A stretch of 64,000 nt of DNA, taken from contig NZ_SOAN01000004.1 of NCBI RefSeq assembly GCF_004364585.1, forward strand, positions 1-64,000, in the 5' to 3' direction. This DNA is from Nesterenkonia aurantiaca. GTDB taxonomy: Bacteria > Actinomycetota > Actinomycetes > Actinomycetales > Micrococcaceae. The notes under the pieces are model-generated. The model was not told where the DNA came from. It saw nothing but the letters and a program-made list of their open reading frames with translations, and did not search any database. Positions 36,290 through 46,043 of the stretch are shown piece by piece. A program made the position numbers and the translations under genes. The stretch's first letter is position 1. Each line of letters starts with the position of its first letter.

Positions 36290-39069
36290 GCCTGAGAGAC
36301 CTTTCCGGGCGCTTCACGGCGATCCCGGCTGCCGGCGCGCGGCTGCCCGCCGACCACGCCCCCGGCACCAGCTTCCCCGGCCTGGACCCGGCCTGGTCCC
36401 GGCTGGTCACGGCCAAGACCGAAGACGGCGCGCGGAGCTTCCACGTGCTGGACACCGGACCGGTGCTCGAGGCCCGCGGGATCACCCCCACCGGCACGAT
36501 CCTGGCGGTCCACGGCAACCCCACCTGGTCCTACCTGTGGCGCCACGTGATCGCAGGATCGCTGGAACGCGCCCGCAGCGGCGACGCCTGGCGGGTGATC
36601 GCCCCGGACCAGCTGGACATGGGCTTCTCGGACCGGCTGGCCCATCCGGTGCCGCCCGCCGCCGAGGCGCCCAGCTACCGACGGCTCCCGCAGCGCCTGG
36701 GCGATCTCGACGCGCTCATGGACGCCCTGGATGTGGACACCGGCTCCCGGCTGGTCACCCTGGGCCACGACTGGGGCGGGATCATCTCGCTGGGCTGGGC
36801 GGTGCGCCACGCCGGCCGGGTCGATGCGGCGATCTCGCTGAACACCGCGGTGGACCACCCGACGCAGGACCAGGTCCCCGCCGCGCTGCGCGCCGCGATG
36901 GCCCCGGCCGTGCTGCCCGCCGCGACCATCGCCAGCGAGGCCTTCCTGAAGGTGACGCTGGGCCTCACCGAGGATCCGCTGCCCGAGGCGGTCCGCGAGG
37001 CCTATCGGGCGCCCTACACCTCACGGCTGGGACGAGGCGGGATCGGCGGGTTCGTCGCCGACATCCCGGCCGAGGCCACCCACGTCTCCCGTGCCGCGCT
37101 GACCGAGGTCTCCTCGGGCCTGTGCTCCTGGGACAAGCCGCTGCTGCTGCTCTGGGGACCCAAGGACCCGGTCTTCCAGGACCGCTACCTGGCGGATCTG
37201 CAGTCCCGGGTGCCGCACGCGGATCTGCACCGATTCGAAGGTGCCGGACACATGCTCGCCGAAGACCGAGACCTCAGTGCCCCGATCTTCACCTGGCTCG
37301 ATGACCACTTCGGCGCCGGCGCCTCGCGGGCGGCGTTGGAATCCCCCGCCCCGGCGGGCAGGGTGCTCGGCATGCATGAGCAGCTGAGCACACTCGCCGG
37401 CTCGGAGCGGCGGGCCAGCCCCGCCGTCGTCGACATGACCGCCGAGCCCGAGGCCTGGAGCAACGCCGAGGACGCCGGCACCGGAGACCGGGCGCTGAGC
37501 TGGGAAGAGCTCTCCGCCCAGGTCGACGCGCTGGCCGTGGGTCTGACCTACACCGGGGTCCGCCCCGGTGACCGGGTCTCGCTGCTGGTCCAGCCGGGCG
37601 CCTCGCTGACCGTGATTCTCTACGCCTGCCTGCGCCTGGGTGCGGTGGCCGTGGTCGCCGACGCCGGGCTGGGGGTGCGCGGGATGACCCGCGCCGTGCG
37701 CGCCGCCCGGCCCGACTGGGTCATCGGTGCCCTGCCCGGGCTCACCCTGGCGCGCAGCCTCGGCTGGCCCGGCAGACGGATCAGCGCCCAGGCGCTCTCG
37801 GCGCGCCAGGCCCGGCTGCTGGGCACCGTCGCCTCGGTGGAATCGCTGCTGAGCCGCCACGAGGGTGCCTCTCCGGACCAGGTGGCGACACCCGGCGCGG
37901 AGGACCCCGCGGCGATCCTGTTCACCTCCGGCTCCACCGGACCGGCCAAGGGCGTCATGTACACCCACGGACGGCTCGGCGCCCTGGTGGCGCTGCTGGT
38001 GGAGCACCTCGAGATTCGCCCCGGCGCCTCGCTGATCGCCGGCTTCGCGCCCTTCGCGCTGCTGGGACCGGCCATCGGCGCCACCTCGGTGACCCCTGAC
38101 ATGTCGGTGACCCGTCCGGCCACGCTCACCGCCGCGGCCGTGGCCGATGCCGCGCTGGCTGGCAGCGCCACCATGTTCTTCGGCTCCCCGGCCGCGCTGC
38201 GCAATGTCGTGGCCACCACGGGCGAGCTGAGCGAGCTGCAGCGCCGGGGACTCTCCGAGATCACGCTGGTGCTCTCCGCCGGAGCCCCGGTGCACCCGGA
38301 CCTGCTGGACGCGGTCCAGGAGATCTTCCCGGGTGCGCAGATCCACACCCCCTATGGCATGACCGAGGGCCTGCTGCAGGCCGACATCGAGCGCCGCCAG
38401 GTGATCGAGGCGGTCGCCACCGGCCAGTCCGGGGTCTGCGTGGGCACCGCGGTCGCGGGCGTCCGCTTCGCACTGGCCCCGCTGGACGGGCTGGGACGGC
38501 CCGCAGAGGAGCTGCGCGAACCCGCCGAGGCGGTCGGTGTGCTGGGCGAGATCGTGGTCTCCGCGGCGCACCTGAAGGCCGGATATGACCGGCTCTGGCA
38601 GACCGAGCGGACCTCCCGCCGGGACACCCTTGACGGGCTGATCTGGCACCGGACCAATGACATCGGACACTTCGACGCCGAGAACCGGCTCTGGATCGAG
38701 GGTCGGCTGCAGCATGTGCTGAGCACACCCGCCGGGCCGATGGGCCCGGGCGCCGTGGAGACACCGGTGGATGCGCTCGAAGAGGTGGCCCGCAGCGCCG
38801 CGGTGCCGGTGGGGCCCCAGGGCACCCAGGCCGTGGTGGTGATCGTGGAACCGGCCCCGGATCGCAGCCTGCGCACCGGGCGCTCCCCGGTGGCCGAGAC
38901 CAGCTTCGCCTCCCGGGTCCGTGAGGCCGCCGGCGAGGTCCCGGTCTCTGCTGTGCTGGTGCTCGAGGAGCTGCCCACCGACGTGCGGCACAACTCCAAG
39001 ATCGACCGCACCCGACTGGCCGCCTGGGCCGAGAAGGTGCTCTCCGGCGAGAAGGTGGGCGCCCCATGA
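36283..39069 (+). CDS. oleBC: OleBC fusion: beta-lactone decarboxylase plus beta-lactone synthetase
   Basis: A 928-residue fusion. Residues ~1-355 form OleB, a haloalkane-dehalogenase-like alpha/beta hydrolase (VHGNPTWSYLWRHV; nucleophile D163 in LGHDWGGIISLGW; His in FEGAGHMLAEDRD) that releases CO2 from a beta-lactone to give the cis-olefin. After a short linker, residues ~385-928 form OleC, an AMP-ligase-fold enzyme making the beta-lactone (ILFTSGSTGPAKGVMYTHGR near 543, PYGMTEGLL, TNDIGHFDAENRLWIEGR, and the C-terminal HNSKIDRTRL). The fusion is the arrangement described in Micrococcus and other actinobacteria. It starts at the ATG at 36283 and ends in an ATGA overlap with oleD. Confidence 0.94.
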   Translation: MVSLRDLSGRFTAIPAAGARLPADHAPGTSFPGLDPAWSRLVTAKTEDGARSFHVLDTGPVLEARGITPTGTILAVHGNPTWSYLWRHVIAGSLERARSGDAWRVIAPDQLDMGFSDRLAHPVPPAAEAPSYRRLPQRLGDLDALMDALDVDTGSRLVTLGHDWGGIISLGWAVRHAGRVDAAISLNTAVDHPTQDQVPAALRAAMAPAVLPAATIASEAFLKVTLGLTEDPLPEAVREAYRAPYTSRLGRGGIGGFVADIPAEATHVSRAALTEVSSGLCSWDKPLLLLWGPKDPVFQDRYLADLQSRVPHADLHRFEGAGHMLAEDRDLSAPIFTWLDDHFGAGASRAALESPAPAGRVLGMHEQLSTLAGSERRASPAVVDMTAEPEAWSNAEDAGTGDRALSWEELSAQVDALAVGLTYTGVRPGDRVSLLVQPGASLTVILYACLRLGAVAVVADAGLGVRGMTRAVRAARPDWVIGALPGLTLARSLGWPGRRISAQALSARQARLLGTVASVESLLSRHEGASPDQVATPGAEDPAAILFTSGSTGPAKGVMYTHGRLGALVALLVEHLEIRPGASLIAGFAPFALLGPAIGATSVTPDMSVTRPATLTAAAVADAALAGSATMFFGSPAALRNVVATTGELSELQRRGLSEITLVLSAGAPVHPDLLDAVQEIFPGAQIHTPYGMTEGLLQADIERRQVIEAVATGQSGVCVGTAVAGVRFALAPLDGLGRPAEELREPAEAVGVLGEIVVSAAHLKAGYDRLWQTERTSRRDTLDGLIWHRTNDIGHFDAENRLWIEGRLQHVLSTPAGPMGPGAVETPVDALEEVARSAAVPVGPQGTQAVVVIVEPAPDRSLRTGRSPVAETSFASRVREAAGEVPVSAVLVLEELPTDVRHNSKIDRTRLAAWAEKVLSGEKVGAP

Positions 39070-40088
39070 GCCGGTTGATCGAACCCGGCGCCCGGGTGCT
39101 GGTCACCGGCGCCTCCGGGCTGCTGGGCGGCAGCGTCGCACAACGGCTGGCGGAGCAGGGCTACCAGGTCACGGTGCTCCAGCGCGGCGCCTCCGGGCTG
39201 CAGGGCGTGCACGAGGTGCGCGGCTCGCTCAGCGACCCCGCAGCGCTGGCCCGGGCGGTGAAGGACCAGGACGCGGTGATCCATATGGCCGCGAAGGTCT
39301 CGGTCTCGGGCCGGCATGAGGACTTCCTGGAGGTCAATGTGCGCGGCACCCAGCGGCTGCTCGACGCCGCAGCGGCGGCGGGTGTGACCGATTTCCTCCA
39401 CGTCTCCTCCCCCTCGGTGGCCCACGCCGGGGCCTCGCTCATCGGCGTCGGCGCCGGGACGGCAGATCCGCAGCACGCCGTCGGCAGCTACGCCAAGACC
39501 AAGGCCGAGGCCGAGCTCCTCGTCGAGGCCCGCGGAGCGGCGGATCTCAACGTGCTGATCCTGCGTCCGCACCTGGTCTGGGGCCCCGGGGACGGGCAGC
39601 TCACCAGCCGGATCATCGACCGCGCCCGCTCCGGACGGATGCCGATCCTGGGCTCCGGCGCCGCGCTGGTGGATACGCTCTACATCGACAACGCCGTGGA
39701 CGCCTTCGTCGCCGGGCTGCGCCGGCTTCCGCAGATCGCCGGGAGGCGCCTGGTGCTCACCAATGGCGAACCCCGCCCGATCGGTGAGCTGATCACCGGG
39801 ATCGCCGCCGCCGGCGGGGCCCCCGCGCCCCGGCTGCGACTGTCCCCCGGGCTCGCCAAGGGCCTCGGCGCCGTCGTCGAACGCGTCTGGGCGCTCAGCG
39901 AGAAGCTCGCCGGCCCGCGCGCCGACGAGCCCCCGATGACGAAGTTCCTCGCCGAGCAGCTCTCCACCGCGCATTGGTTCGACCAGCGCAAGACCCAGCG
40001 TGCCCTGGACTGGACCCCGCGGGTGAGCCTGGACCAGGGTCTGGCGCTGCTGCGCGAGCATATCCAAGCCACCGGAAGCGTCCGCTGA
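39066..40088 (+). CDS. oleD: OleD, 2-alkyl-3-ketoacid reductase
   Basis: OleD reduces the OleA product to a 2-alkyl-3-hydroxyacid with NADPH. The 340-residue protein is an extended short-chain dehydrogenase: the Rossmann motif is VTGASGLLGGSVAQRLA, and the active-site YxxxK is in GSYAKTKAEAELLVE (Y about 142), with SPSVAHAG carrying the serine. Similar to 3-beta-hydroxysteroid dehydrogenase relatives, but the operon fixes the role. It starts in an ATGA overlap and stops at 40086-40088, where a hairpin begins. Confidence 0.93.
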   Translation: MSRLIEPGARVLVTGASGLLGGSVAQRLAEQGYQVTVLQRGASGLQGVHEVRGSLSDPAALARAVKDQDAVIHMAAKVSVSGRHEDFLEVNVRGTQRLLDAAAAAGVTDFLHVSSPSVAHAGASLIGVGAGTADPQHAVGSYAKTKAEAELLVEARGAADLNVLILRPHLVWGPGDGQLTSRIIDRARSGRMPILGSGAALVDTLYIDNAVDAFVAGLRRLPQIAGRRLVLTNGEPRPIGELITGIAAAGGAPAPRLRLSPGLAKGLGAVVERVWALSEKLAGPRADEPPMTKFLAEQLSTAHWFDQRKTQRALDWTPRVSLDQGLALLREHIQATGSVR

Positions 40089-40120
40089 CCCGCCCCTCCT
40101 GGGCACAGCAGGAGCGGGTC
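40087..40120. terminator. Hairpin between convergent oleD and acyltransferase genes
   Basis: GACCCG (40087-40092) and CTCCTG pair with CAGGAG (40109-40114) and CGGGTC (40115-40120) around a short loop, with a three-base bulge in the left arm. It runs from the oleD stop to the stop of the convergent gene, so it could end transcription from both sides. Confidence 0.5.
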
Positions 40121-42854
40121 AGTAGCGACTGATCGCCCGGCGGGCCGAGTCGGTGCGCTGTTCCGGGTTGGCGATCTCGATCGCGGCGTGCAACACCTGC
40201 ACACCCTCCGGGGAGGCCAGCACCGGGGTCAGCTCCAGGGAGGCCACCTGCGGGTGGTTGTCCTTCAGCGTCGCCACCCGCTGCAGCGTGTCCTCCAGTG
40301 CCGCGATGTCCACCGCGGGCACGCCCTTATAGCCGAAGAGCCGCTTCGCCGCGCGGGGCCGGCGCAGCAGCCCGCGCACGTCCTGGTCGGTCAGCGGCGG
40401 CACCGCATGCGCCCAGTCGTCGAGCAGCTCCACCGCGTCCCCGGAGAGCCCGAAGGAGACCACCGGACCCATCAGCGGGTCTTCGATCGCGCGGATCACG
40501 CAGCCCTGCCCGGTCGGCGCCATGGACTGCAGCTCCAGACCCGCCGGCTCATAGTCGGCCAGCGCCCGGCGCATCTCGCCGATCGCCCGGCGCAGCGCCT
40601 CGGGATCCTCGATGTTCAGCTGCACCCCGCCGAGGTCCAGGCGGTGGCGCAGATAGGTGTTCGTGGACTTCACCGCCACCGGATAGCCCAGCGTCTGTGC
40701 GGCGGCCAGCGCCTCGTCCTCGGTGGAGAAGGCCACCGAGCGCAGCATCGAGAGCCCGTAGACCTCCAGCAGCTCGGCGCAGCGCTCGGGCTCGAGCTGG
40801 CGCAGCGTCGCACCCTCGAGGCCCTGGAGCCAGCCGTCGAGCAGCTCGTCGCCGCGCCGGGAGACCGTGGTGCCCTCCAGGCCGGCCGGGACATAGGGCT
40901 CCCCGATGCCCTGCGAGCGCCATCGCTGATAGCGCACGATCTTCGCCAGCGCGGTCAGTGAGCGCTCCGGGGAGGAGAACACCGGGAACCCCTGCTGCAG
41001 CGACCCCTTCTCGATCACCGGCGCCGCGTTGCCGATGTGGTTCAGCGGCACGCTGGTGTCGAGCACCCCGATCCAGGAGGCGACCATCGGCTTGGTGTGC
41101 TGGCGCGCGGTCTGCGAGATCAGCCGGCTGTGGTCATAGTGCTCCCCGGTGACCGCCGGCTGCAGGCACAGTGCCACGGCGTCGACGTCCTCGGCGGTGA
41201 ACAGCTCCTGCAGCGCTCCGGCCAGCGCGGCGTCGGCCTCGGCGCGCGGAAGATCGAGGTCCAGATCCCCGACGACGTGGGTCGCGGTGAGGTCCAGGGT
41301 GCCGGCGGTGTCCGCCAGGATCCGGCTCATCGAGGGCGAGTTCGAGAGGATCCCGACCCGCCCGCCGCCGGGCAGCGGCTGGGTGGCGAGCACCTGCAGC
41401 ACGTCCATGAGCGAATCGTGGTTGCCCACCTGGATCACCCCGGAGTGCTCCAACATCGAGTCCACCGCGCCCATCGGCGCCCGGGTGGTGCGGACCTCAT
41501 GGCCGGGGGGCAGACTGCGCCCCATCACGTCGGACTTCGCCACGACCACCGGCTTGGTGCGCGAGAGCCGGCGCGCGATCCGGGAGAACTTGCGCGGGTT
41601 GCCGAAGCTCTCCAGATAGACCCCGACGGCGCGGGTCGAGTCGTCGTCCTCGAAGTACTGCATCGCGTCATTGCCGGAGAGGTCTGCGCGGTTGCCCGCG
41701 GAGATCACCGAGGACAGTCCCAGCTCGCGCCGGTTGGCCTGGGCGAAGAGCGAGACCCCGATCGAGGCGGACTGGCTGAACAGTCCCACCCCGCCGCGAA
41801 GCGGCATGGTCGGCGAGAGGGAGGCGTTCAACGAGACGTCCGGGTCGGTGTTGAGCAGCCCGACCGAGGCCGGACCGATCACCCGCATCCCCCAGCGCCG
41901 GGCCAGGCGGACCAGCTCCCGCTGATCCAGCCGCTGGTGGTCCGCCGCCTCGGAGTCCCGGCCCAGATCAGGAGCGGTGATCACCAGGATCCCCTTGACC
42001 CCGTTGCGTCCGCAGTCCGCCACCACCTCGCTGAGGCGCTCGGGCGGCACCGCGACGACGGCGAGGTCCACCACCTGCTTGATGTGTGCCAGCGAGGCAT
42101 AGGCCTCCACCCCGCCGACCTCGAAGGCCTCCGGATTCACCGAGTGCACTCCCCCGGTGAAGTGGCCCTCGATCAGGTTCTGCACCAGGTGGTAGCCCAC
42201 CGAGCCGTATTCGCGCGAGGCCCCGATCACTGCGACCTGTTCCGGCGCGAGCAGCTCGGCGATGCTGCGGGACTCGGCGCGGTGCTCGCGAGCCTCCATC
42301 ACCGCCCGGGAGCGCTCGGTGGGGTCGATGGGGAACTCCACCATCACCACGCCGTCCTCGAAGCTGCGCTGGGTCTCGTAGCCGGCCTCGGAGAAGACCC
42401 CGAGCATCTTGCGGTTCTCCGGCAGCACCTCGGCGGAGAACCGCTCGAGTCCGCGCTCGCGTCCGGCTGCGGCCAGATGCTCCAGCAGGATCGAGCCGAG
42501 TCCGCGGCCCTGGTGGCGGTCGGAGATGTTGAACGAGACCTCGGCCTCCCCGGTGCCATCGATCCGGTCATAGCCGCCCACCCCGATGATCTCATCGTCG
42601 AGCAGGATCACCATCGCCACCCGGTCGACGTGGTCCACGCGGGTGAACCGGGCGAGCTCCTTCTCGGTCAGCGCAGACTTGAACGTGAAATATCGCAGGT
42701 AGATCGAGGACTCTGACTGGGAGGAATGCAGGCGCTGCAGCCGCTCCGCGTCCTCCGGGTTGATCGGGCGCAGATGGGCTGCGGCCCCATCGCGCAGCAC
42801 GACATCAGCTTCCCAGTGGGCCGGATATCCGCCGGTTCGGGGTGTCTCACCCAT
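40119..42854 (-). CDS. GNAT acetyltransferase fused to NDP-forming acyl-CoA synthetase-like domains
   Basis: A 911-residue multidomain protein related to the protein-lysine acetyltransferases with a CoA-binding/ATP-grasp part. An N-terminal GNAT domain (about 1-170) has NISDRHQGRGLGSILLEHLA (acetyl-CoA loop). A CoA-binding domain follows (ELLAPEQVAVIGASREYGSV), then the succinyl-CoA ligase-like domains (GILVITAPDLGRDSEA, GGRVGILSNSPSMS) and a C-terminal ATP-grasp region (LEVYGLSMLRSVAFSTEDEA, PVAVKSTNTYLRHRLDLGGV). The domain order is GNAT first, as in several actinobacterial proteins. It starts at the ATG at 42854 (MGETPRTGGY). Whether it acetylates proteins or makes acyl-CoA is not decidable here. 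Confidence 0.88.
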   Translation of the reverse strand: MGETPRTGGYPAHWEADVVLRDGAAAHLRPINPEDAERLQRLHSSQSESSIYLRYFTFKSALTEKELARFTRVDHVDRVAMVILLDDEIIGVGGYDRIDGTGEAEVSFNISDRHQGRGLGSILLEHLAAAGRERGLERFSAEVLPENRKMLGVFSEAGYETQRSFEDGVVMVEFPIDPTERSRAVMEAREHRAESRSIAELLAPEQVAVIGASREYGSVGYHLVQNLIEGHFTGGVHSVNPEAFEVGGVEAYASLAHIKQVVDLAVVAVPPERLSEVVADCGRNGVKGILVITAPDLGRDSEAADHQRLDQRELVRLARRWGMRVIGPASVGLLNTDPDVSLNASLSPTMPLRGGVGLFSQSASIGVSLFAQANRRELGLSSVISAGNRADLSGNDAMQYFEDDDSTRAVGVYLESFGNPRKFSRIARRLSRTKPVVVAKSDVMGRSLPPGHEVRTTRAPMGAVDSMLEHSGVIQVGNHDSLMDVLQVLATQPLPGGGRVGILSNSPSMSRILADTAGTLDLTATHVVGDLDLDLPRAEADAALAGALQELFTAEDVDAVALCLQPAVTGEHYDHSRLISQTARQHTKPMVASWIGVLDTSVPLNHIGNAAPVIEKGSLQQGFPVFSSPERSLTALAKIVRYQRWRSQGIGEPYVPAGLEGTTVSRRGDELLDGWLQGLEGATLRQLEPERCAELLEVYGLSMLRSVAFSTEDEALAAAQTLGYPVAVKSTNTYLRHRLDLGGVQLNIEDPEALRRAIGEMRRALADYEPAGLELQSMAPTGQGCVIRAIEDPLMGPVVSFGLSGDAVELLDDWAHAVPPLTDQDVRGLLRRPRAAKRLFGYKGVPAVDIAALEDTLQRVATLKDNHPQVASLELTPVLASPEGVQVLHAAIEIANPEQRTDSARRAISRY

Positions 42855-42946
42855 AGGATCAAGACTAACCACCCTCGCCCGGAGATGGATACCCACCCTC
42901 CGAGCTGCACCTGATCACCGAGAGATACAGGACCAGCACCCTCGCT

Positions 42947-45487
42947 ATGGCCCGCCGTTCCAAGAGCGCCGAGAACCCCCCGGTCACCCCGGAGCAGAAC
43001 ATCATCGACATCGACGTCTCCGCGGAGATGGAGACCTCCTTCCTGGAGTACGCGTATTCGGTGATCTATTCGCGCGCCCTGCCGGACGCCCGGGACGGTC
43101 TGAAGCCGGTGCAGCGCCGGATCCTCTACATGATGTCCGATATGGGCCTGCGCCCGGAGAAGGGCCATGTGAAGTCGGCGCGGGTGGTCGGCGAGGTGAT
43201 GGGCAAGCTGCACCCGCACGGCGACGCCGCGATCTATGACGCGCTGGTGCGCATGGCCCAGCCCTTCGCGCTGCGTCTGCCGCTGGTGGACGGGCACGGC
43301 AACTTCGGCTCGCTCGACGACGGGCCCGCCGCCCCGCGCTACACCGAGGCCCGGATGACCGCCCCGGCGCTGTCGATGACCGCGGACCTCGACGAGGACG
43401 TCGTGGACTTCGAGCCCAACTACGACAACCAGCTCACCCAGCCCGGCGTGCTGCCCAGCGCCTTCCCCAACCTGTTGGTCAACGGGGCCTCCGGCATCGC
43501 GGTGGGCATGGCCACGAACATGCCGCCGCACAACATGCGCGAGGTGATCAATGGGGCCAAGCACCTGATCCTGCACCCGGAGTCCACCCTCGAGGACCTG
43601 ATCCATCACATCCCCGGCCCCGACCTGCCCTCCGGCGGGCGGATCGTGGGACTCGAGGGGATCAGGGATGCCTACCGCACCGGCCGCGGCACCTTCAAGA
43701 CCCGGGCGAAGGTCTCCATCGAGCAGGTCTCGGCCCGCAAGACCGGGATCGTGGTGACCCAGCTGCCCTATATGGTCGGCCCGGAGAAGGTCATCGAGAA
43801 GATCAAGGACGCGGTTCAGGCCAAGAAGCTCACCGGCATCTCTGACGTCCTGGATCTCACCGACCGCAAGCACGGGCTGCGGATGATCATCGAGCTCAAG
43901 GCGGGCTTCAACCCGCAGGCGGTGCTCGGCCAGCTCTACCGGTACACCCCGCTGGAGGACTCCTTCGGGATCAACAATGTCGCGCTGGTCAACGGGCAGC
44001 CGCGCACCTTGGGCCTGCTGGAGATGCTGCAGGTCTATGTCGACCACCGGCTCGACGTGGTGCGCCGGCGCAGCGCCTACCGGCTGCGCAAGCGCCAGGC
44101 CCGGCTGCACCTGGTCGAGGGGCTGCTCATCGCGATCCTCGACATCGACGAGGTGATCCAGATCATCCGCGCCGCCGAGGACACCGCGGCTGCCCGGGCC
44201 CGACTGATGACGATCTTCGACCTGAGCCAGGCCCAGGCCGATCACATCCTCGAGCTGCGCCTGCGCCAGCTCACCCGCTACTCCGCCCTGGAGCTGGAGC
44301 AGGAGAAGGAGCGCCTGGAGGCGGAGATCGCCGAGCTCGAGGCGATCCTCGGCTCGGAAGACCGGCTGCGCGGCCTGGTCGCCGCGGAGCTCGATGAGGT
44401 GGCCGCGAAGTACGGCGATGACCGGCGCACCGAGCTGCTCGACGCCGAGGCCGCACCGGCGGTGGCCGTGCAGCCAGACCCCGCCGCACCCGCCGCCGGG
44501 TCCAGCCTGCAGATCCCCGACGCGCCCTGCTGGGCGGTGCTCTCCAGCTCGGGTCAGCTGGCTCGGACCACCAACCGCTCCAGCGTGGTCCACCCCACCC
44601 GGCGCGCCCGCCATGATGCGCTGACCTCCGTGGTGCCCACCAGCGCTCGCGGCGAGATCGGCGCGGTCACCACGGCCGGGCGGATGATCCGGGTCCCCGT
44701 GGTGGACATGCCCGCCGTGGAGATGTCCTCCGGGATGGTCAATCTCAACCAGGGCGTGAAGGCCAAGGAGTTCCTGCACCTGGAGAAGGCCGAGGAGCTC
44801 CTGGCGTTCGTGCCCCTGGATGCGGTGATCGCCCTGGGCACCGCGCAGGGCCGGGTCAAACGGGTGAACCCGGACTATCCGTTGAACCGCGACGACTGGG
44901 AGGTGATCTCGCTCAAGGGTGAGGGCCGCGCCCAGGACCGGGTCATCGGGGCCGCCGTGGCCGCCGACGACGCCGACCAGCTCTGCTTCATCACCGCCGG
45001 CGCGCAGCTGCTGCGCTTCGAGGCCGCGCTGGTCCGGGCCCAGGGGCGCACCGCGTCCGGGATGCTCGGGATCAAGCTGGCTCCTGAGGACACTGTGATC
45101 GGCTTCTCGGTGGTCCCCGCCGCTGGAGCACCGGAGGACGCCGAGGGAAGCACCTCGGCGCTGGTGGTGACCCTCGCCGCCGGGGACACCCCGCTGGAGG
45201 GCTTCGAGGCCGGCAGCATCAAGCTCACCGACTTCGCCGAGTTCCCCGCCAAGGGTCGCGGCACCGCCGGGGTGCGGGCTCACCGGTTCATGCGCGGAGA
45301 AGACCATCTGAAGCTGGGCTGGGCCGGGTTCGGGCCGGCCCTGGGGGCCGCGCGCAACGGCGTCGCACGGAATCTTCCCTCCGAGATGGTGCGCCGCGAC
45401 GGGTCTGGGATCCCACTGGAACGCGGAGTGGACGCGGTCGCGCCCAGCCCCGAGGCTCTTGCCGCCGCGGCGGTCGCGGCCACATGA
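42947..45487 (+). CDS. parC: DNA topoisomerase IV subunit A / GyrA-like protein
   Basis: The A subunit of a type IIA topoisomerase, 846 residues. The winged-helix/tower region begins SALPDAR-like [20 protein letters not shown]; catalytic Y132 is in APRYTEARM. The C-terminal domain has beta-pinwheel repeats ([60 protein letters not shown]). The quinolone region is [13 protein letters not shown]: alanine (A94) stands where many enzymes have serine. The name ParC is preferred over GyrA by the pinwheel details and because this is not at a dnaA-gyrB locus, but a second copy outside the window is needed for certainty. Start ATG 42947, divergent from the GNAT fusion gene. Confidence 0.88.
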   Translation: MARRSKSAENPPVTPEQNIIDIDVSAEMETSFLEYAYSVIYSRALPDARDGLKPVQRRILYMMSDMGLRPEKGHVKSARVVGEVMGKLHPHGDAAIYDALVRMAQPFALRLPLVDGHGNFGSLDDGPAAPRYTEARMTAPALSMTADLDEDVVDFEPNYDNQLTQPGVLPSAFPNLLVNGASGIAVGMATNMPPHNMREVINGAKHLILHPESTLEDLIHHIPGPDLPSGGRIVGLEGIRDAYRTGRGTFKTRAKVSIEQVSARKTGIVVTQLPYMVGPEKVIEKIKDAVQAKKLTGISDVLDLTDRKHGLRMIIELKAGFNPQAVLGQLYRYTPLEDSFGINNVALVNGQPRTLGLLEMLQVYVDHRLDVVRRRSAYRLRKRQARLHLVEGLLIAILDIDEVIQIIRAAEDTAAARARLMTIFDLSQAQADHILELRLRQLTRYSALELEQEKERLEAEIAELEAILGSEDRLRGLVAAELDEVAAKYGDDRRTELLDAEAAPAVAVQPDPAAPAAGSSLQIPDAPCWAVLSSSGQLARTTNRSSVVHPTRRARHDALTSVVPTSARGEIGAVTTAGRMIRVPVVDMPAVEMSSGMVNLNQGVKAKEFLHLEKAEELLAFVPLDAVIALGTAQGRVKRVNPDYPLNRDDWEVISLKGEGRAQDRVIGAAVAADDADQLCFITAGAQLLRFEAALVRAQGRTASGMLGIKLAPEDTVIGFSVVPAAGAPEDAEGSTSALVVTLAAGDTPLEGFEAGSIKLTDFAEFPAKGRGTAGVRAHRFMRGEDHLKLGWAGFGPALGAARNGVARNLPSEMVRRDGSGIPLERGVDAVAPSPEALAAAAVAAT

Positions 45488-45497
45488 CACACCATTA

Positions 45498-45510
45498 CTA
45501 CAGCGTGTAG
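45498..45510. promoter_or_regulatory. CTACA-gcg-TGTAG dyad upstream of the blaI-like gene
   Basis: A perfect 5-bp inverted repeat with a 3-bp spacer, ending 112 bp upstream of the blaI-like start. TACA/TGTA half-sites are known from BlaI/MecI/CopY-type operators. A possible -10 TATCCT lies at 45531-45536. Autoregulation is inferred. Confidence 0.45.
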
Positions 45511-45622
45511 AAATCGACGGTCCGCAGGAGTATCCTGTTGACATCACCTGACTGAGAAGACGCTTTGGTTCCCGCTCTCACCAGGATTGTCGACGTGTCA
45601 CCGCGATAAGGAGCACCTGCAG

Positions 45623-45964
45623 ATGGCCACTCTCGGAGGACTCGAGCGCTCAGTCATGAGCCTGCTCTGGGACGGCGGCGAGTCGCTCAGCGCCAATGAT
45701 GTGCGCGACCGGCTCGGCGAGGACCTGGCCGTGACCACGGTGCTGACCGTGCTCTCCCGCCTGGAGCGCAAGGACATGGTCCGGCGTGAACGCTCCACCC
45801 GCCCGCACCGCTACACGGCCGTGGCCTCCCGTGAGGAGCACACCGTGGAGATGCTCAACGAGGTGCTGGGCACTGCGGGAGACCGCGAGGCAGTGCTCGC
45901 CCGGTTCATCGGGGGCATCCCCGACTCCGAGGCCGCGGCGCTGCGCCGGCTGCTGCAGAAATAG
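45623..45964 (+). CDS. BlaI/MecI/CopY-type transcriptional repressor
   Basis: A 113-residue winged-helix regulator: LGGLERSVMSLLWDGGESLS is helix 1-2, ANDVRDRLGEDLAVTTVLTV the recognition part, and RRERSTRPHRYTAVASREEH the wing. The C-terminal part (LARFIGGIPDSEAAALRRLL) forms the dimer and cleavage region. The start ATG at 45623 has aaggagc about 9 bp upstream. It is followed after 79 bp by an M56-family peptidase, the usual partner of such repressors. Ligand unknown; it need not concern beta-lactams. Confidence 0.92.
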   Translation: MATLGGLERSVMSLLWDGGESLSANDVRDRLGEDLAVTTVLTVLSRLERKDMVRRERSTRPHRYTAVASREEHTVEMLNEVLGTAGDREAVLARFIGGIPDSEAAALRRLLQK

Positions 45965-46043
45965 CCGCGACGGCGGAGGATCCCCGCGCCCGATGCGCAT
46001 GCACCGTCCGAAGGCCCGACGCCTCGCAGACTAAACTGAGCCG

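Noticed and set aside
42668-45547. A 959-codon antisense frame over parC
   Set aside because: It is fully opposite to parC, and its product is Gly/His/Leu/Gln-rich without family motifs, typical of a GC-bias artefact.
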